From Novosphingobium colocasiae (GTDB lineage Bacteria; Pseudomonadota; Alphaproteobacteria; Sphingomonadales; Sphingomonadaceae): a stretch of DNA of 64,000 nucleotides. The position numbers and the translations under genes were made by a program. The notes beneath the pieces are model-generated. The model was not told the DNA's origin. It searched no databases and worked only from the letters and a program-made list of their open reading frames with translations. Of the stretch, positions 8,069 to 17,687 are shown in pieces. The stretch's first letter is position 1, and each line of letters begins with the position of its first letter. The stretch spans positions 248,001-312,000 of the forward strand of contig NZ_BMZA01000002.1 of NCBI RefSeq assembly GCF_014652555.1. The letters run 5' to 3'.

Positions 8069-9832
8069 ATGAAGGCGGCGGGGGCTGCCCTGGGCCTGCT
8101 GGCGCTGGCGGGCAGCGCCGTGGCCGGACTGGCCGACCAGCCGGGACGGCAGAAGCTGGTCGACGAGGCACGCGCGGCAATTGCGCGCGGGGACGGCATT
8201 GATGCCGAAATGAAGCTGCGCGCCGCCATGCAGCAAGGCGCGAACCGGCAACAGGTCGCCGCCTACATGGGCGAGGCCTATCTGGCTCAGGAAAACCCCG
8301 ACAAGGCCCGCGTCTGGCTCGGCAGCCACGATTTCACGCCCCAATCCGCCGCAGCGGGCTGGCGGGCGCTGGCGGCGCTGGAAAAGCTGGACGGCAATCT
8401 TCCCGCCTCCGGCCGGGCCTATGACAAGGTTCTGGCGCTGACGCCGAACGATCCGACGCTGTGGGTCGATATCGGCAGGCTGCGCTATGCCGGGGGCGAA
8501 CACGCGCTGGCGATCGACGCCGCCCGGCGCGCCTTGCAGCTTGGCCCCGGCAACGTCCGCGCGCTGGAGTTCGGCGGGCAGTTGGTCCGCGATCGCTATG
8601 GCCTGGCGGCGGGCACGCCGTGGTTCGAGCGGGCGCTGATGCGCGACAAGGACGATGTCCCGGTGCTTCTGGAATACGCCGCGACGCTGGGCGATCTGGG
8701 GCGCAATGCCGAAATGCTGACGCTGACCCGGCGGGTCCTGCAGCTCAAGCCGAAGAACCCGCGCGCCTTCTATCTGCAGGCGGTGCTGGCCGCCCGTGCC
8801 GGCAACTACGCAATCGCGCGCAGTCTGCTGGGGCGCACGCGCGGCAGGCTGGACGGGCTTCCGGGCGTGATGCTGCTGCACGGCGTCGTCGAGCTGGCGG
8901 CGGGCAATTATTCGGCCTCGTCCGAAGCGCTGGAAAAGCTGTTGCAGGCGCGGCCGGACAACCAGCAGGCACGCGAATTGCTGGCGCGGGCGATCTATCT
9001 AGGTGGCCAGTACCGCTATGCGACGCTGCGCTTTGCGCCCGATCTGGCGCGCGAAGATGCCTCGCCCTATCTCCTTACCACCGTGGCCCGCGCTTACGAG
9101 GCGCTGGGTGATCGGGCCAAGGCCGGTGCGTTGCTCGATCGCGCCGCATTGCCGGTGCGGGCGGTGCTGCGGGTCGATTCGCTGGGTAGCGAGGCCGGTG
9201 CTCTCCTGAGTCAGGGCCGCGCGCACGGCGCGGCGGATGTTGCCGAAGCCGATCGTGCCCGCGATCCCGGCTTCTACGATACTTCCGCCATCGCCGGCGA
9301 TGTCCAGCTTGCGCTCGGCAATGCCAGGGGTGCCGAGGCGCTCTATGCCACCGCTGCGCAGATACGGATGCCCGAGAGCCTGTTCCAGCGCCGGTTCGAA
9401 GCGATGGTGCTCTCGGGCGATCTGAAAGGCGCTGGCACGCTGGTCGACGCCTATCTGCGTGAGAATCCGACAAGCCGGGCCGGATTGCGCGCCGCCGCGT
9501 GGCTGGCGCTGGGTGCCGGAGATGCTGCCCGCGCCCGCGCAATCCTCGGCTGGCTGCGCGACAACGGTGGCCAGCGCGATGTGCAGCTTCTCTCCGACCT
9601 TGCCGTCCTCGCCGCCGGAAGCGGCGATGCGCAGGAGGGAGAGGTCGATGCCCTGACCGCCTACCGCCTACAGCGGGCCAGCCCGCTGGCGGCGCAGGCG
9701 CTGGCCTACACCCTCGCCCGGCAGGGCCAGCGCGGCAACGAAGCCGCCGACCTGCTCGCCAAGGCCCGTGCCATGACCGGAGGCACACCGATCACCGCTG
9801 CCGCCTATGCTGCGCTGAAGCCGGCGGGTTAG
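8069..9832 (+). CDS. TPR-repeat exported protein, PrsT-like
   Basis: 587 residues from the ATG at 8069. This start is chosen because the chain then begins with a classic signal peptide (KAAGAALGLLALAGSAVAG); upstream in-frame starts lie inside prsR. The rest is Ala/Leu-rich tetratricopeptide repeats with recurrent AxxxLxxGP, LxxxPxN and AxxYxxA patterns, probably in the periplasm. It follows prsR by 25 bases, the position of PrsT in exosortase A loci. The long PrsT family runs to about 900 residues, so this is a short version or a related repeat protein. A scaffold role in polysaccharide or outer-membrane assembly is inference. Confidence 0.72.
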   Translation: MKAAGAALGLLALAGSAVAGLADQPGRQKLVDEARAAIARGDGIDAEMKLRAAMQQGANRQQVAAYMGEAYLAQENPDKARVWLGSHDFTPQSAAAGWRALAALEKLDGNLPASGRAYDKVLALTPNDPTLWVDIGRLRYAGGEHALAIDAARRALQLGPGNVRALEFGGQLVRDRYGLAAGTPWFERALMRDKDDVPVLLEYAATLGDLGRNAEMLTLTRRVLQLKPKNPRAFYLQAVLAARAGNYAIARSLLGRTRGRLDGLPGVMLLHGVVELAAGNYSASSEALEKLLQARPDNQQARELLARAIYLGGQYRYATLRFAPDLAREDASPYLLTTVARAYEALGDRAKAGALLDRAALPVRAVLRVDSLGSEAGALLSQGRAHGAADVAEADRARDPGFYDTSAIAGDVQLALGNARGAEALYATAAQIRMPESLFQRRFEAMVLSGDLKGAGTLVDAYLRENPTSRAGLRAAAWLALGAGDAARARAILGWLRDNGGQRDVQLLSDLAVLAAGSGDAQEGEVDALTAYRLQRASPLAAQALAYTLARQGQRGNEAADLLAKARAMTGGTPITAAAYAALKPAG

Positions 9833-9872
9833 GCGCGGCTTTCTCGATGCGAACGGGAGGGCTCCCTCCTGG

Positions 9873-10742
9873 CTACTTGGGCTGGTAGGTCTGTTCCACG
9901 CCGGGGAAGGTGCGGGCGCGGACTTCTGCGGCATAACTCCCGGCAGCGCCCGAAATGAGCCCGGCGAGATCTGCGTAGCGCTTCACGAAGCGCGGGACCC
10001 GATCGAACATGCCGCACATGTCCTCGGTCACCAGCACTTGCCCGTCGCACAGGGCCGAGCCGCCGATGCCGATCGTCGGGCAGGCGACCGCCTGGGTGGC
10101 GGCGATAGCGATCGGTTCCACGACTCCTTCGATGACGATGGCGAACGCGCCCGCGTCGTCGAGCGCCTTGGCATCGGCAACGATCTTGTCGGCTTCGGCA
10201 TCGCTGCGCCCGCGCGCGTTGTAGCCGCCGAGCAGGTTGACCGCCTGCGGCGTCAGGCCGACATGGCCCATCACCGGAATGCCCCGCGCGGTGAGGAAGG
10301 CGACCGTTTCCGCCATCGCCGCCCCGCCTTCGAGCTTGACCCCGGCGCACCCGGTTTCCTTGAGCAGCCGCGCCGCGCTCTCGAAGGCCTGCTGCGGGGA
10401 TTGCTCATAGGCACCGAACGGCATGTCGACGATGACGACGGCATGATAGCTGCCGCGCACCACCGCTGCGCCGTGCGCGGCCATCATGTCGAGCGTCACC
10501 GGGACGCTGGACGGCAGGCCGTAGATCACCTGGCCAAGACTGTCGCCGACGAGCAGCAGATCGCAGTGCGCATCAAGCAACTGGGCCTGCCGCGCGGTGT
10601 AGGCGGTGAGCATGACGATCGGCTCGACCGTCACGCCGTCTTTCTTGCGGCGACGGATGGCGGGGACGGTCAGCCGCTTCATCGGTGCGGGGGTGGGATT
10701 GGCGCGACTGGTCGCGGTGTCGAGCTGGAAGGTAGTGGACAT
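9873..10742 (-). CDS. panB: 3-methyl-2-oxobutanoate hydroxymethyltransferase (ketopantoate hydroxymethyltransferase)
   Basis: 289 residues from the ATG at 10742. It catalyses transfer of a hydroxymethyl group from methylene-tetrahydrofolate to 2-oxoisovalerate, the first step of pantothenate and hence CoA synthesis, in the cytoplasm. Family signatures are clear: [26 protein letters not shown], the [10 protein letters not shown] segment, [12 protein letters not shown] and PTIGIGGSA. The longer frame reaching 11021 overlaps the divergent permease and lacks family sequence, so the shorter start is used. It stands alone, convergent with the prs operon. panC is not adjacent. Confidence 0.95.
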   Translation of the reverse strand: MSTTFQLDTATSRANPTPAPMKRLTVPAIRRRKKDGVTVEPIVMLTAYTARQAQLLDAHCDLLLVGDSLGQVIYGLPSSVPVTLDMMAAHGAAVVRGSYHAVVIVDMPFGAYEQSPQQAFESAARLLKETGCAGVKLEGGAAMAETVAFLTARGIPVMGHVGLTPQAVNLLGGYNARGRSDAEADKIVADAKALDDAGAFAIVIEGVVEPIAIAATQAVACPTIGIGGSALCDGQVLVTEDMCGMFDRVPRFVKRYADLAGLISGAAGSYAAEVRARTFPGVEQTYQPK

Positions 10743-10851
10743 GGGAAGGGTTCTAGGCAAAGCCGGGGACACCGGCAAGCTAGGGTCTTGCCAAGCGGCT
10801 GCACTGCTATAGCCTCCCCGTCTTGTTGCGCAGTTACCCGGGGACCACTGC

Positions 10852-12405
10852 ATGTTCGGACGCGTGAAGCCGCTCGACGCCATTCTGGCGACGGCAGAGA
10901 AGAAATCCCTCCACCGCTCGCTGGGACCTGTGCAACTGACTCTGCTGGGCGTTGGCGCGATCATCGGCACCGGCATCTTCGTGCTGACTGCCGAAGCGGC
11001 GCAGAAGGCCGGGCCCGGCATGATGTGGAGCTTCGTGATCGCCGGCTTCGTCTGCGCGGTCGCGGCCTTGTGCTATTCCGAACTCGCCTCGATGGTTCCG
11101 GTCTCGGGCTCGGCATATACCTACACTTATGCGGTGATGGGCGAAGTGCTGGCGTGGATGGTCGGCTGGGCGCTGATCCTCGAATATGCCGTCGCCGCAT
11201 CGGCGGTGTGTGTCGGCTGGTCGGGGTATTTCGTCGGCCTGCTGCGCGATTATGTCGGCATCACCATCCCGGATGCTTTCGCCAACGGGCCGTTCGCGGG
11301 GGGGCTGCTGAACCTGCCGGCGCTGGTGATCGGCCTGCTGGTGACCTGGCTGCTGATGATCGGCACCTCGGAAAGCGCCAAGGTCAACGCCGCGCTCGTC
11401 GCCATCAAGGTGGCGGCGCTCAGCCTGTTCGTCTTCGCCACCGCCAAATATCTGAACAACGGGCCCAACTTCACGCCGTTTACGCCGAACGGCTGGGGCA
11501 TCATCGGCGTCGGCGGTGCCGCCGCTTCGATCTTCTTCGCCTATGTCGGCTTCGATGCTGTATCGACCGCAGCGGAAGAGACCAAGAACCCGCAGCGCAA
11601 CGTGCCGATCGGTCTGATCGGCAGCCTGGCGATCTGCACCGTGTTCTACCTGCTGGTGGCCGGCGGCGCGATCGGCGCGATCGGCGCGCAGCCGGTAACC
11701 GGTCCCGGCGGTGAAGTGCTCGCCCCCGGTTCGGTCGAACTGGCCAACCAGTGCGCCGCGCTGGCCAAGGCAGGCCATGAGCCGCTGTCCTGCTCCAAGG
11801 AAGCGCTGGCGCATGTCCTCAAGGAAATCGGCTGGACGAAGCTGGGCGGAGTGATCGGTTTGGCGGCCGGGATGGCGCTGCCTTCGGTGATCCTGATGAT
11901 GCTGTTCGGCCAGACCCGCATCTTCTTCGTCATGGCGCGTGACGGCCTGCTTCCCGAAAAGCTGGCCACCATCCATCCCAAGTGGAAGACCCCCCATATC
12001 GTTACCGGCATCACCGGTGTGTTCGTCGCCGTGGCGGCGGCGTTCCTGCCGGTGGGCAAGCTGGCGGACATTTCCAATTCGGGTACGCTGTTCGCCTTCT
12101 TCATGGTGGCGATCGCGGTGCTGGTGCTGCGCAAGACAGAACCGAACCGCAAGCGGCCGTTCCGCACCCCGCTGATCTGGATCACCGCGCCGCTGGCGAT
12201 CATCGGCACGGTCTCGCTTTATTTCCTGCTGCCGTTCGACGCCAAGATGGTGCTGCCGGTGTGGGGCGTGCTGGGTCTGGCGATCTACTACGGCTACAGT
12301 CGCAGCCGTTCGCATGTCGGTCGCGGCCTGGTCGAGGTGCACGAGGCGGACAGCGATGTGCCACATTCGTCGGTTCCGCCGCTGCCGGGCGTCGACGTCG
12401 ACTGA
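10852..12405 (+). CDS. APC-family amino acid permease
   Basis: 517 residues with about 12 to 14 predicted membrane helices. The first helix carries the APC substrate-binding turn [25 protein letters not shown] and the helix containing [11 protein letters not shown] are typical of the cationic amino acid transporter/YfnA subgroup. A hydrophilic loop of about 45 residues (near 285-330) contains two cysteines. It probably imports amino acids by proton symport; the substrate is not evident. It is divergent from panB with about 110 bases between starts. Confidence 0.88.
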   Translation: MFGRVKPLDAILATAEKKSLHRSLGPVQLTLLGVGAIIGTGIFVLTAEAAQKAGPGMMWSFVIAGFVCAVAALCYSELASMVPVSGSAYTYTYAVMGEVLAWMVGWALILEYAVAASAVCVGWSGYFVGLLRDYVGITIPDAFANGPFAGGLLNLPALVIGLLVTWLLMIGTSESAKVNAALVAIKVAALSLFVFATAKYLNNGPNFTPFTPNGWGIIGVGGAAASIFFAYVGFDAVSTAAEETKNPQRNVPIGLIGSLAICTVFYLLVAGGAIGAIGAQPVTGPGGEVLAPGSVELANQCAALAKAGHEPLSCSKEALAHVLKEIGWTKLGGVIGLAAGMALPSVILMMLFGQTRIFFVMARDGLLPEKLATIHPKWKTPHIVTGITGVFVAVAAAFLPVGKLADISNSGTLFAFFMVAIAVLVLRKTEPNRKRPFRTPLIWITAPLAIIGTVSLYFLLPFDAKMVLPVWGVLGLAIYYGYSRSRSHVGRGLVEVHEADSDVPHSSVPPLPGVDVD

Positions 12406-12450
12406 TTACACGGACGGGCCCGGCGGTATTTGTCCGCGCCCGTTCACCAT

Positions 12451-12470
12451 TTTTCCACAGGTTATCCACA
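12451..12470 (+). promoter_or_regulatory. Pair of DnaA-box-like nonamers upstream of radA
   Basis: TTTTCCACA (12451-12459) is followed after two bases by TTATCCACA (12462-12470), which equals the classical DnaA box consensus. They sit in the 136-base gap between the permease stop and radA. There is no AT-rich unwinding region and no further box cluster, so these look like regulatory or DnaA-titrating sites rather than an origin. Confidence 0.5.
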
Positions 12471-12541
12471 GGTCTGTCCGTTGCGCGCGTGATGGAATGC
12501 GACCATTGCGTTCCTGACTTGTTCCCGTTACCGAAAGCCGC

Positions 12542-13909
12542 ATGGCCAAGCCCAAACGCCGATATGTCTGCGAATCCTGCGGTAGCGTAAGCACCCGCTG
12601 GCAGGGCCAGTGCGCCGATTGCGGCGAATGGAACACGTTGGTCGAGGACACGCCCAAGACGGTGTTTTCCGCCAAGCACGATCTTTCCACCGGCGGCCGC
12701 TCGATCCGCTTCGAACCGCTCGACGCGCCGGGCGAGATGCCGGTGCGCCGCACCAGCGGCCTTGCCGAATTTGACCGGGCGCTGGGCGGCGGGCTGGTGC
12801 CCGGCTCGGCGATCCTGATGGGGGGCGATCCCGGCATCGGCAAATCCACCCTGTTGTTGCAGGCCAGCGCCCACATCGCCCGCGCCGGGGGCGAAGTCGT
12901 CTACATCAGCGGCGAGGAAGCGGCCGGGCAAATTCGTCTGCGGGCGGACCGGCTGGGCCTGTCCGGCGCGCCGGTGCGCATGGCATCGACCACTTCGGTC
13001 CGCGATATCCTGACCACGCTGGGCGAAATGGACGCGCCCGCGCTGCTGGTAATCGATTCGATCCAGACCATGCATTCCGACCAGATCGAAGGGGCACCCG
13101 GCACCGTCAGCCAGGTGCGCGGCTGCGCCTTCGAACTGATCCGCTATGCCAAGGAGAACGGCGTCACCCTGATCCTCGTCGGTCATGTCACCAAGGACGG
13201 CTCGATCGCGGGGCCCCGCGTGCTGGAGCACATGGTGGACGTTGTGATGAGCTTCGAGGGGGAGCGCAGCCACCAGTATCGCATCTTGCGCAGCCTCAAG
13301 AACCGCTTCGGCCCAGTGGACGAGATCGGCGTGTTCGCGATGGAAGGGGCGGGGCTGGCTGAAGTCGGCAACCCGTCGCTGCTGTTCCTGTCCGGCCGCG
13401 ACGAACCGCTGGCGGGCAGCGCGGTGTTCCCGGCGATGGAGGGTACGCGCCCGGTGCTGGTCGAAATCCAGGCGCTGATCGTGCGCCTGCAAAGCGGGGC
13501 AACGCCGCGCCGCGCCGTGGTTGGCTGGGATAGTGGCCGTCTGGCGATGCTGCTGGCGGTGCTGGAGGCGCGCTGCGGCCTCAACTTCTCCAACGCCGAA
13601 GTCTACCTCAACGTCGCCGGGGGGTATCGACTGGCCGATCCGGCCGCTGATCTTGCAGTGGCGGCAGCGCTGGTTTCGGCGCTGGGTGACAAGCCGCTGG
13701 CCAATGATGCGGTGTGGTTCGGCGAAGTGTCGCTGGCGGGCGAGATCCGGCCGGTCGCGCATTCACCGATCCGACAGCGCGAATCGGCCAAGCTTGGCTT
13801 TGCGCGGGGTTTTGGCCCCGTTTCTGGGGCGGGAGCGGAAGCGGGCATGACTTTTTCGGGACTTGCGATGCTGCCCAACCTCGTTGACCGGATTCTCGGG
13901 CATGAGTAG
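12542..13909 (+). CDS. radA: DNA repair protein RadA
   Basis: 455 residues, normal for the family. An N-terminal C4 zinc finger (CESCG ... CADCG, residues 11-27), a RecA-like ATPase with Walker A GGDPGIGKST (near 100), the RadA-specific KNRFG motif and a C-terminal Lon-like domain are all present. RadA is a DnaB-type branch-migration helicase that helps process recombination intermediates with RecA. Its last 8 codons' region overlaps an alternative start of the next gene, so the two are likely cotranscribed. Two DnaA-box-like sequences precede it. Confidence 0.96.
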   Translation: MAKPKRRYVCESCGSVSTRWQGQCADCGEWNTLVEDTPKTVFSAKHDLSTGGRSIRFEPLDAPGEMPVRRTSGLAEFDRALGGGLVPGSAILMGGDPGIGKSTLLLQASAHIARAGGEVVYISGEEAAGQIRLRADRLGLSGAPVRMASTTSVRDILTTLGEMDAPALLVIDSIQTMHSDQIEGAPGTVSQVRGCAFELIRYAKENGVTLILVGHVTKDGSIAGPRVLEHMVDVVMSFEGERSHQYRILRSLKNRFGPVDEIGVFAMEGAGLAEVGNPSLLFLSGRDEPLAGSAVFPAMEGTRPVLVEIQALIVRLQSGATPRRAVVGWDSGRLAMLLAVLEARCGLNFSNAEVYLNVAGGYRLADPAADLAVAAALVSALGDKPLANDAVWFGEVSLAGEIRPVAHSPIRQRESAKLGFARGFGPVSGAGAEAGMTFSGLAMLPNLVDRILGHE

Positions 13910-13922
13910 TCTTGCGGCATCC

Positions 13923-14480
13923 ATGACCGGTTTCGACATCGCCGTCCTTCTCTTCGTGGGCCTGACCGCCATCACCGGCTTTCTGCGCGGCTTCGTGCAG
14001 GAAGTGCTGGCGCTTGCCGCCTGGCTGTTCGCGATCTTCGCCATCCGCATGCTGCATACGCCGCTGAGCGAATTCCTGACCGGCTATGTCGGCACGGAAT
14101 CGGGTGCGGCCGTACTGGCTTTCGCGCTGCTGCTGCTGGTGCCCTATGCCACCGTCAAGCTGGTGGCGAGCTGGGCCGGCCAGCGCAGCCGCCAGTCGCT
14201 GCTCGGCCCGGTCGACCGGGTGCTGGGCTTCGGGTTCGGCGCGGTGAAGGGGATCATCATCGTCGCGCTGGGCTTTTCGGTGCTGGTACTGGGCTACGAT
14301 ACCGTCTGGGGCCCGGACGGGCGGCCGGAATGGATCACCAAGGCGCGCACTTATCCCTTCGTCAACGCCAGCAGCGAGGCGATCGTCAAGATGATCGCGG
14401 AGCGGCGGCGGCAGGGTCTGGTGGGCGAGGACGCCGCTGACGCCGATAGCGATCCGGACACATCGCCCAGCGGCGAGTAA
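13923..14480 (+). CDS. CvpA family membrane protein
   Basis: 185 residues from the ATG at 13923. An alternative ATG at 13902 overlaps radA by 8 bases and adds seven residues; the later start is preferred because CvpA homologues usually begin MTGFD. Four membrane helices fill residues 5-150, with the characteristic GFLRGFVQEVLALAAW after helix 1, then a polar acidic tail. In E. coli CvpA is linked to colicin V production and bile-salt or envelope tolerance; its molecular role is unclear. Nine bases separate it from the IscU-like gene. Confidence 0.82.
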   Translation: MTGFDIAVLLFVGLTAITGFLRGFVQEVLALAAWLFAIFAIRMLHTPLSEFLTGYVGTESGAAVLAFALLLLVPYATVKLVASWAGQRSRQSLLGPVDRVLGFGFGAVKGIIIVALGFSVLVLGYDTVWGPDGRPEWITKARTYPFVNASSEAIVKMIAERRRQGLVGEDAADADSDPDTSPSGE

Positions 14481-14488
14481 AGGAGCCC

Positions 14489-14902
14489 ATGGCCACCGCC
14501 ACCCTTTATACCCCGCAAGTTCTGGAACTGGCGACCGCGCTGGCGGGGTTCCCGCTGGATGCCCGGTTCGCCACGACGGCGCGGGCCCGATCGCCCAGTT
14601 GCGGCAGCACGATCGAGATAGGGCTGCTGTTCGACGCTGACGGTACGGTGACGCAAGTGGGTCTGCGCAGCCAGGCCTGCGCCATCGGCCAGGCTTCTGC
14701 GGCGATCTTTGCGCGCCACGCCATCGGCCGCTCCGTCGCCGAAATCCGCGATACCGCCCAAGCGGTCAGCGTGTGGCTGAAGGGGGAGGGCGCGATTCCG
14801 GCGTTCCCGGGCATGGAGGCGATCGCGCCGGCTCCCGGTTACCCTGGCCGGCACGGCGCGGTGATGCTGCCGTGGAATGCGGCACTGCAACTACTTCCCT
14901 AG
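14489..14902 (+). CDS. IscU/NifU-N-like iron-sulfur scaffold family protein lacking the third Cys
   Basis: 137 residues, IscU-like fold. Two of the three scaffold cysteines are seen: PSCGS (Cys38) and QACAIGQAS (Cys64). The position of the third (YPxRIKCATLxW in SufU-type proteins) reads YPGRHGAVMLPW, with Ala124 in place of Cys. A full [2Fe-2S] scaffold role is therefore doubtful; it could transfer, bind or regulate clusters, or have another partner. It lies in the radA-cvpA strand with short spacing, away from any visible isc or suf operon. Confidence 0.72.
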   Translation: MATATLYTPQVLELATALAGFPLDARFATTARARSPSCGSTIEIGLLFDADGTVTQVGLRSQACAIGQASAAIFARHAIGRSVAEIRDTAQAVSVWLKGEGAIPAFPGMEAIAPAPGYPGRHGAVMLPWNAALQLLP

Positions 14903-14971
14903 CCCCGAACGCGCGGTTAGAGGCGTAGCACGCAACCGATCCGCGCAAGACCTGACCTGAGGGGGAATCCA

Positions 14972-16636
14972 TTGGCCGACGCACACCCGCATCCGCCCGC
15001 GTCCGAACCGAGCGAGTCCGACATTCGCCTGGTGATCGCGGCCAGCTCTGCCGGCACCGTGTTCGAATGGTACGATTTCTTCATCTACGGAACGCTGGCC
15101 AGCTTCGTGGGCAAGGCGTTTTTCCCCAACGTCGGGCCGACGCTTCAACTGCTGCTGGTCTGGGCCGGGTTCGCGGTGGGCTTCGGGTTCCGTCCGCTGG
15201 GCGCCATCCTGTTCGGTTACTGGGGTGACAAGCTCGGCCGAAAATACACTTTCCTCGTCACGGTGACGCTGATGGGCATTTCGACCGCCGGCGTCGGGTT
15301 CATTCCGTCTGCCGAGACGATCGGGCTGTGGGCCCCGTTCACCGTGCTGATCCTGCGTATCCTTCAGGGGCTGGCGCTGGGCGGCGAATACGGCGGCGCG
15401 GCGATTTACGTTTCCGAGCATAGCCCGCCCAGCCGGCGTGGCTATTACACCGGTTACATCCAGTCGAGCGTGGTCGGCGGGTTCGTGCTGTCGCTGATCG
15501 TGGTGCTGACCAATGCGGCGATTTTCCCGGCCGATACCCTGTCCGCCTGGGGCTGGCGCGCGCCGTTCGTGCTGAGCCTGGCCCTGCTGGCGATCTCGCT
15601 GTGGATGCGGCTCAAGCTATCGGAAAGCCCGGTGTTTCTGGCGATGCGCGAACAGGGCGAAATCGCCGGTAACCCCTTCGTCGAAAGCTTCACCTATCCG
15701 GGCAACAAGAAGCGCATCTTCATCGCCCTGTTCGGCATCACCGGTATCCTGACGACGATCTGGTACACCGCGTTCTTCTCGGCGCTGTCGTTCCTGAAGG
15801 GGCCGATGCGGGTCGCGCCGGAAACGGTGGAACTGGTGATCGGCATCGCCGCGATCATCACCATGGCATTCTACGTGATGGTCGGCGCATGGTCTGACCG
15901 GGTCGGGCGCAAGCTGCCTTTGGTGATCGGCGCAGGGCTGACGCTGGCGCTGCTGTTCCCGATATTCTGGGGCATGGGATCGCTGGCCAACCCCGGTCTC
16001 CAGGCCAGCGCCAAGGCGGCACCGGTGATCGTCGCCGGCCCGGCGTGCAGCACCGATCCCTTCGCCGACCTCAAGGGCGTCAAGCAGAGCGAGTGCGGCA
16101 AAGTGCTCGAAACCCTCACCGCCAGCGGCGTGCCGTACAGCGTGCAGGACGCTCCGGCGCTCGCCGTCACCGTGGGCGGCAAGCCGGTGGCGATCGACCC
16201 GGCCTGGCTGGTTGACGATGCGGCGCTGCGCAAGGAGGCGGACAAGGCGCGCAAGGCGGGGCTGGAAGCGGTGCTGACCGCCAACGGCTTCGATTTCAAC
16301 GTGCAGCACCCCGGGCTCGGCGCGTTGATCGGCATCGGCGCGCTGCTGACGGTGCTGGGCGCGCTATCGGGTTTGACGTATGGTGCCACCGCCGCGCAGT
16401 TGACCGAAATGTTCCCGCCGCAGATCCGCTACAGCTCGATGTCGATCCCCTATCACATCGGGGCGGGCTATCTCGGCGGGTTCCTGCCGCTGATCGCCAG
16501 CTACATCAATGCCCGCACCGGTGATGCCTATGCCGGGTTGTGGTATACTTGGGCGGTGGTCGCGTTCGGGCTTGTGGTGGCGATGTGGGGGCTTAAGGGC
16601 GGTCCGCCGCACGATTTCCGAGACGATGCTGACTGA
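14972..16636 (+). CDS. MHS-family major facilitator transporter with a large extra-membrane insertion
   Basis: 554 residues starting at TTG 14972, preceded by a good ribosome site (GAGGGGGAA, 14959-14967); no in-frame ATG precedes it. Early residues TVFEWYDFFIYG and GYWGDKLGRKYTF are the signature of the metabolite:H+ symporter group (proline/betaine, alpha-ketoglutarate, shikimate). Between the helices near residues 335 and 447 lies a polar segment of about 105 residues with two cysteines, absent from ordinary 430-residue members. The substrate is unknown. alr overlaps its last 11 bases, so the two are probably cotranscribed. Confidence 0.88.
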   Translation: MADAHPHPPASEPSESDIRLVIAASSAGTVFEWYDFFIYGTLASFVGKAFFPNVGPTLQLLLVWAGFAVGFGFRPLGAILFGYWGDKLGRKYTFLVTVTLMGISTAGVGFIPSAETIGLWAPFTVLILRILQGLALGGEYGGAAIYVSEHSPPSRRGYYTGYIQSSVVGGFVLSLIVVLTNAAIFPADTLSAWGWRAPFVLSLALLAISLWMRLKLSESPVFLAMREQGEIAGNPFVESFTYPGNKKRIFIALFGITGILTTIWYTAFFSALSFLKGPMRVAPETVELVIGIAAIITMAFYVMVGAWSDRVGRKLPLVIGAGLTLALLFPIFWGMGSLANPGLQASAKAAPVIVAGPACSTDPFADLKGVKQSECGKVLETLTASGVPYSVQDAPALAVTVGGKPVAIDPAWLVDDAALRKEADKARKAGLEAVLTANGFDFNVQHPGLGALIGIGALLTVLGALSGLTYGATAAQLTEMFPPQIRYSSMSIPYHIGAGYLGGFLPLIASYINARTGDAYAGLWYTWAVVAFGLVVAMWGLKGGPPHDFRDDAD

Positions 16637-17669
16637 TCTTCCCGTCCCCGCACTCAGGCTGGACCTCGATGGCGATGCTCTCGCCGCCAACTGGCGCATG
16701 CTGGACCGGTGGTCCGGCGCGGCGCGGGCCGGGGCGGCGGTAAAGGCGGACGCTTATGGCGTCGGCGCGCATCGGGTCGTGCCGCTGCTGCGCGAGGCCG
16801 GCTGCCGCGATTTCTTCGTGGCGCACTGGCTCGAAGCGGCCGCGCTGGTCGATCTGCTCGATCCGCGCGAACTGGCGGTGCTGCACGGCCCGCTGTCCGA
16901 TGCGGACTGTCGCTTCGCGCGCGAAAGCGGGGTTCGCCCGGTGATCAATTCGCTGGAGCAGGCCCGGCGCTGGCTGGCGCAAGGCGGCGGGTGGTGCGAT
17001 CTGATGGTCGATACCGGGATGAACCGGCTCGGCGTGGCGATGACCGATCTGGCCGACGAAACGCTGCGCGGGCTTCAGGTCGATGTCCTGCATTCGCACT
17101 TGGTCGCTTCCGAAGACGAGGCCGGGCCTAACGAGCAGCAACGCCGCCGCTGGCGCGAGGCCTGCGCGATCGTCCCCCATCAACGCGCCGCGCTGGCCAA
17201 CAGCGGCGGCATCGCGCTCGGCCCCGATTTTCATGGCGACCTGACCCGGCCCGGGCTGGCGCTGTATGGCGGGCATCCGAACGCCGCTTTCGACGGAAAA
17301 ATCAGGCAGGTGGTCGTGCCCCGGGCCGCCGTGCTCCAGGTCCGCCGCATCGCCGCCGGAGAGACCGTCGGCTACAACGCGACCTTCACCGCGCCGCGCG
17401 CCATGCGGGTGGGCACGATCGCCATCGGCTATGCCGACGGATACTTGCGCTGCTGGTCCTCCAGAGGTGTTTTTCGCAATAGCGAGAAGCCCTTGCCGGT
17501 ATTGGGCAGGGTCAGCATGGACATGGTCGTGATCGATCTGGATGCCGCGCCGGACCTGGCCGAAGGTGACTGGGTGAGCGCGGATTACGCGCTTCCCGAA
17601 GCCGCGCAGACCAGCGGCCTTTCGCAATATGAGCTGCTCACAGGGCTGGGCCGACGCTTTCAGCGTTAA
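16626..17669 (+). CDS. alr: Alanine racemase
   Basis: 347 residues from the ATG at 16626, overlapping the transporter stop. PLP-dependent interconversion of L- and D-alanine for peptidoglycan. The PLP Lys is Lys40 in VKADAYGVG; the second catalytic Tyr lies in VGYNATFTA; YADGYLR and GRVSMDM fit fold type III racemases. The enzyme is slightly shorter than the common 360-380 residues. The longer frame from 16509 reads into the transporter gene and is rejected. Overlap with a transporter gene suggests shared expression, possibly alanine use, but that is inference. Confidence 0.93.
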   Translation: MLTDLPVPALRLDLDGDALAANWRMLDRWSGAARAGAAVKADAYGVGAHRVVPLLREAGCRDFFVAHWLEAAALVDLLDPRELAVLHGPLSDADCRFARESGVRPVINSLEQARRWLAQGGGWCDLMVDTGMNRLGVAMTDLADETLRGLQVDVLHSHLVASEDEAGPNEQQRRRWREACAIVPHQRAALANSGGIALGPDFHGDLTRPGLALYGGHPNAAFDGKIRQVVVPRAAVLQVRRIAAGETVGYNATFTAPRAMRVGTIAIGYADGYLRCWSSRGVFRNSEKPLPVLGRVSMDMVVIDLDAAPDLAEGDWVSADYALPEAAQTSGLSQYELLTGLGRRFQR

Positions 17670-17687
17670 ATCTGGTTCGTTCCGGGT

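Noticed and set aside
12406-12541. Replication origin at the DnaA-box pair
   Set aside because: Only two boxes, no AT-rich unwinding element and no origin-typical neighbours.
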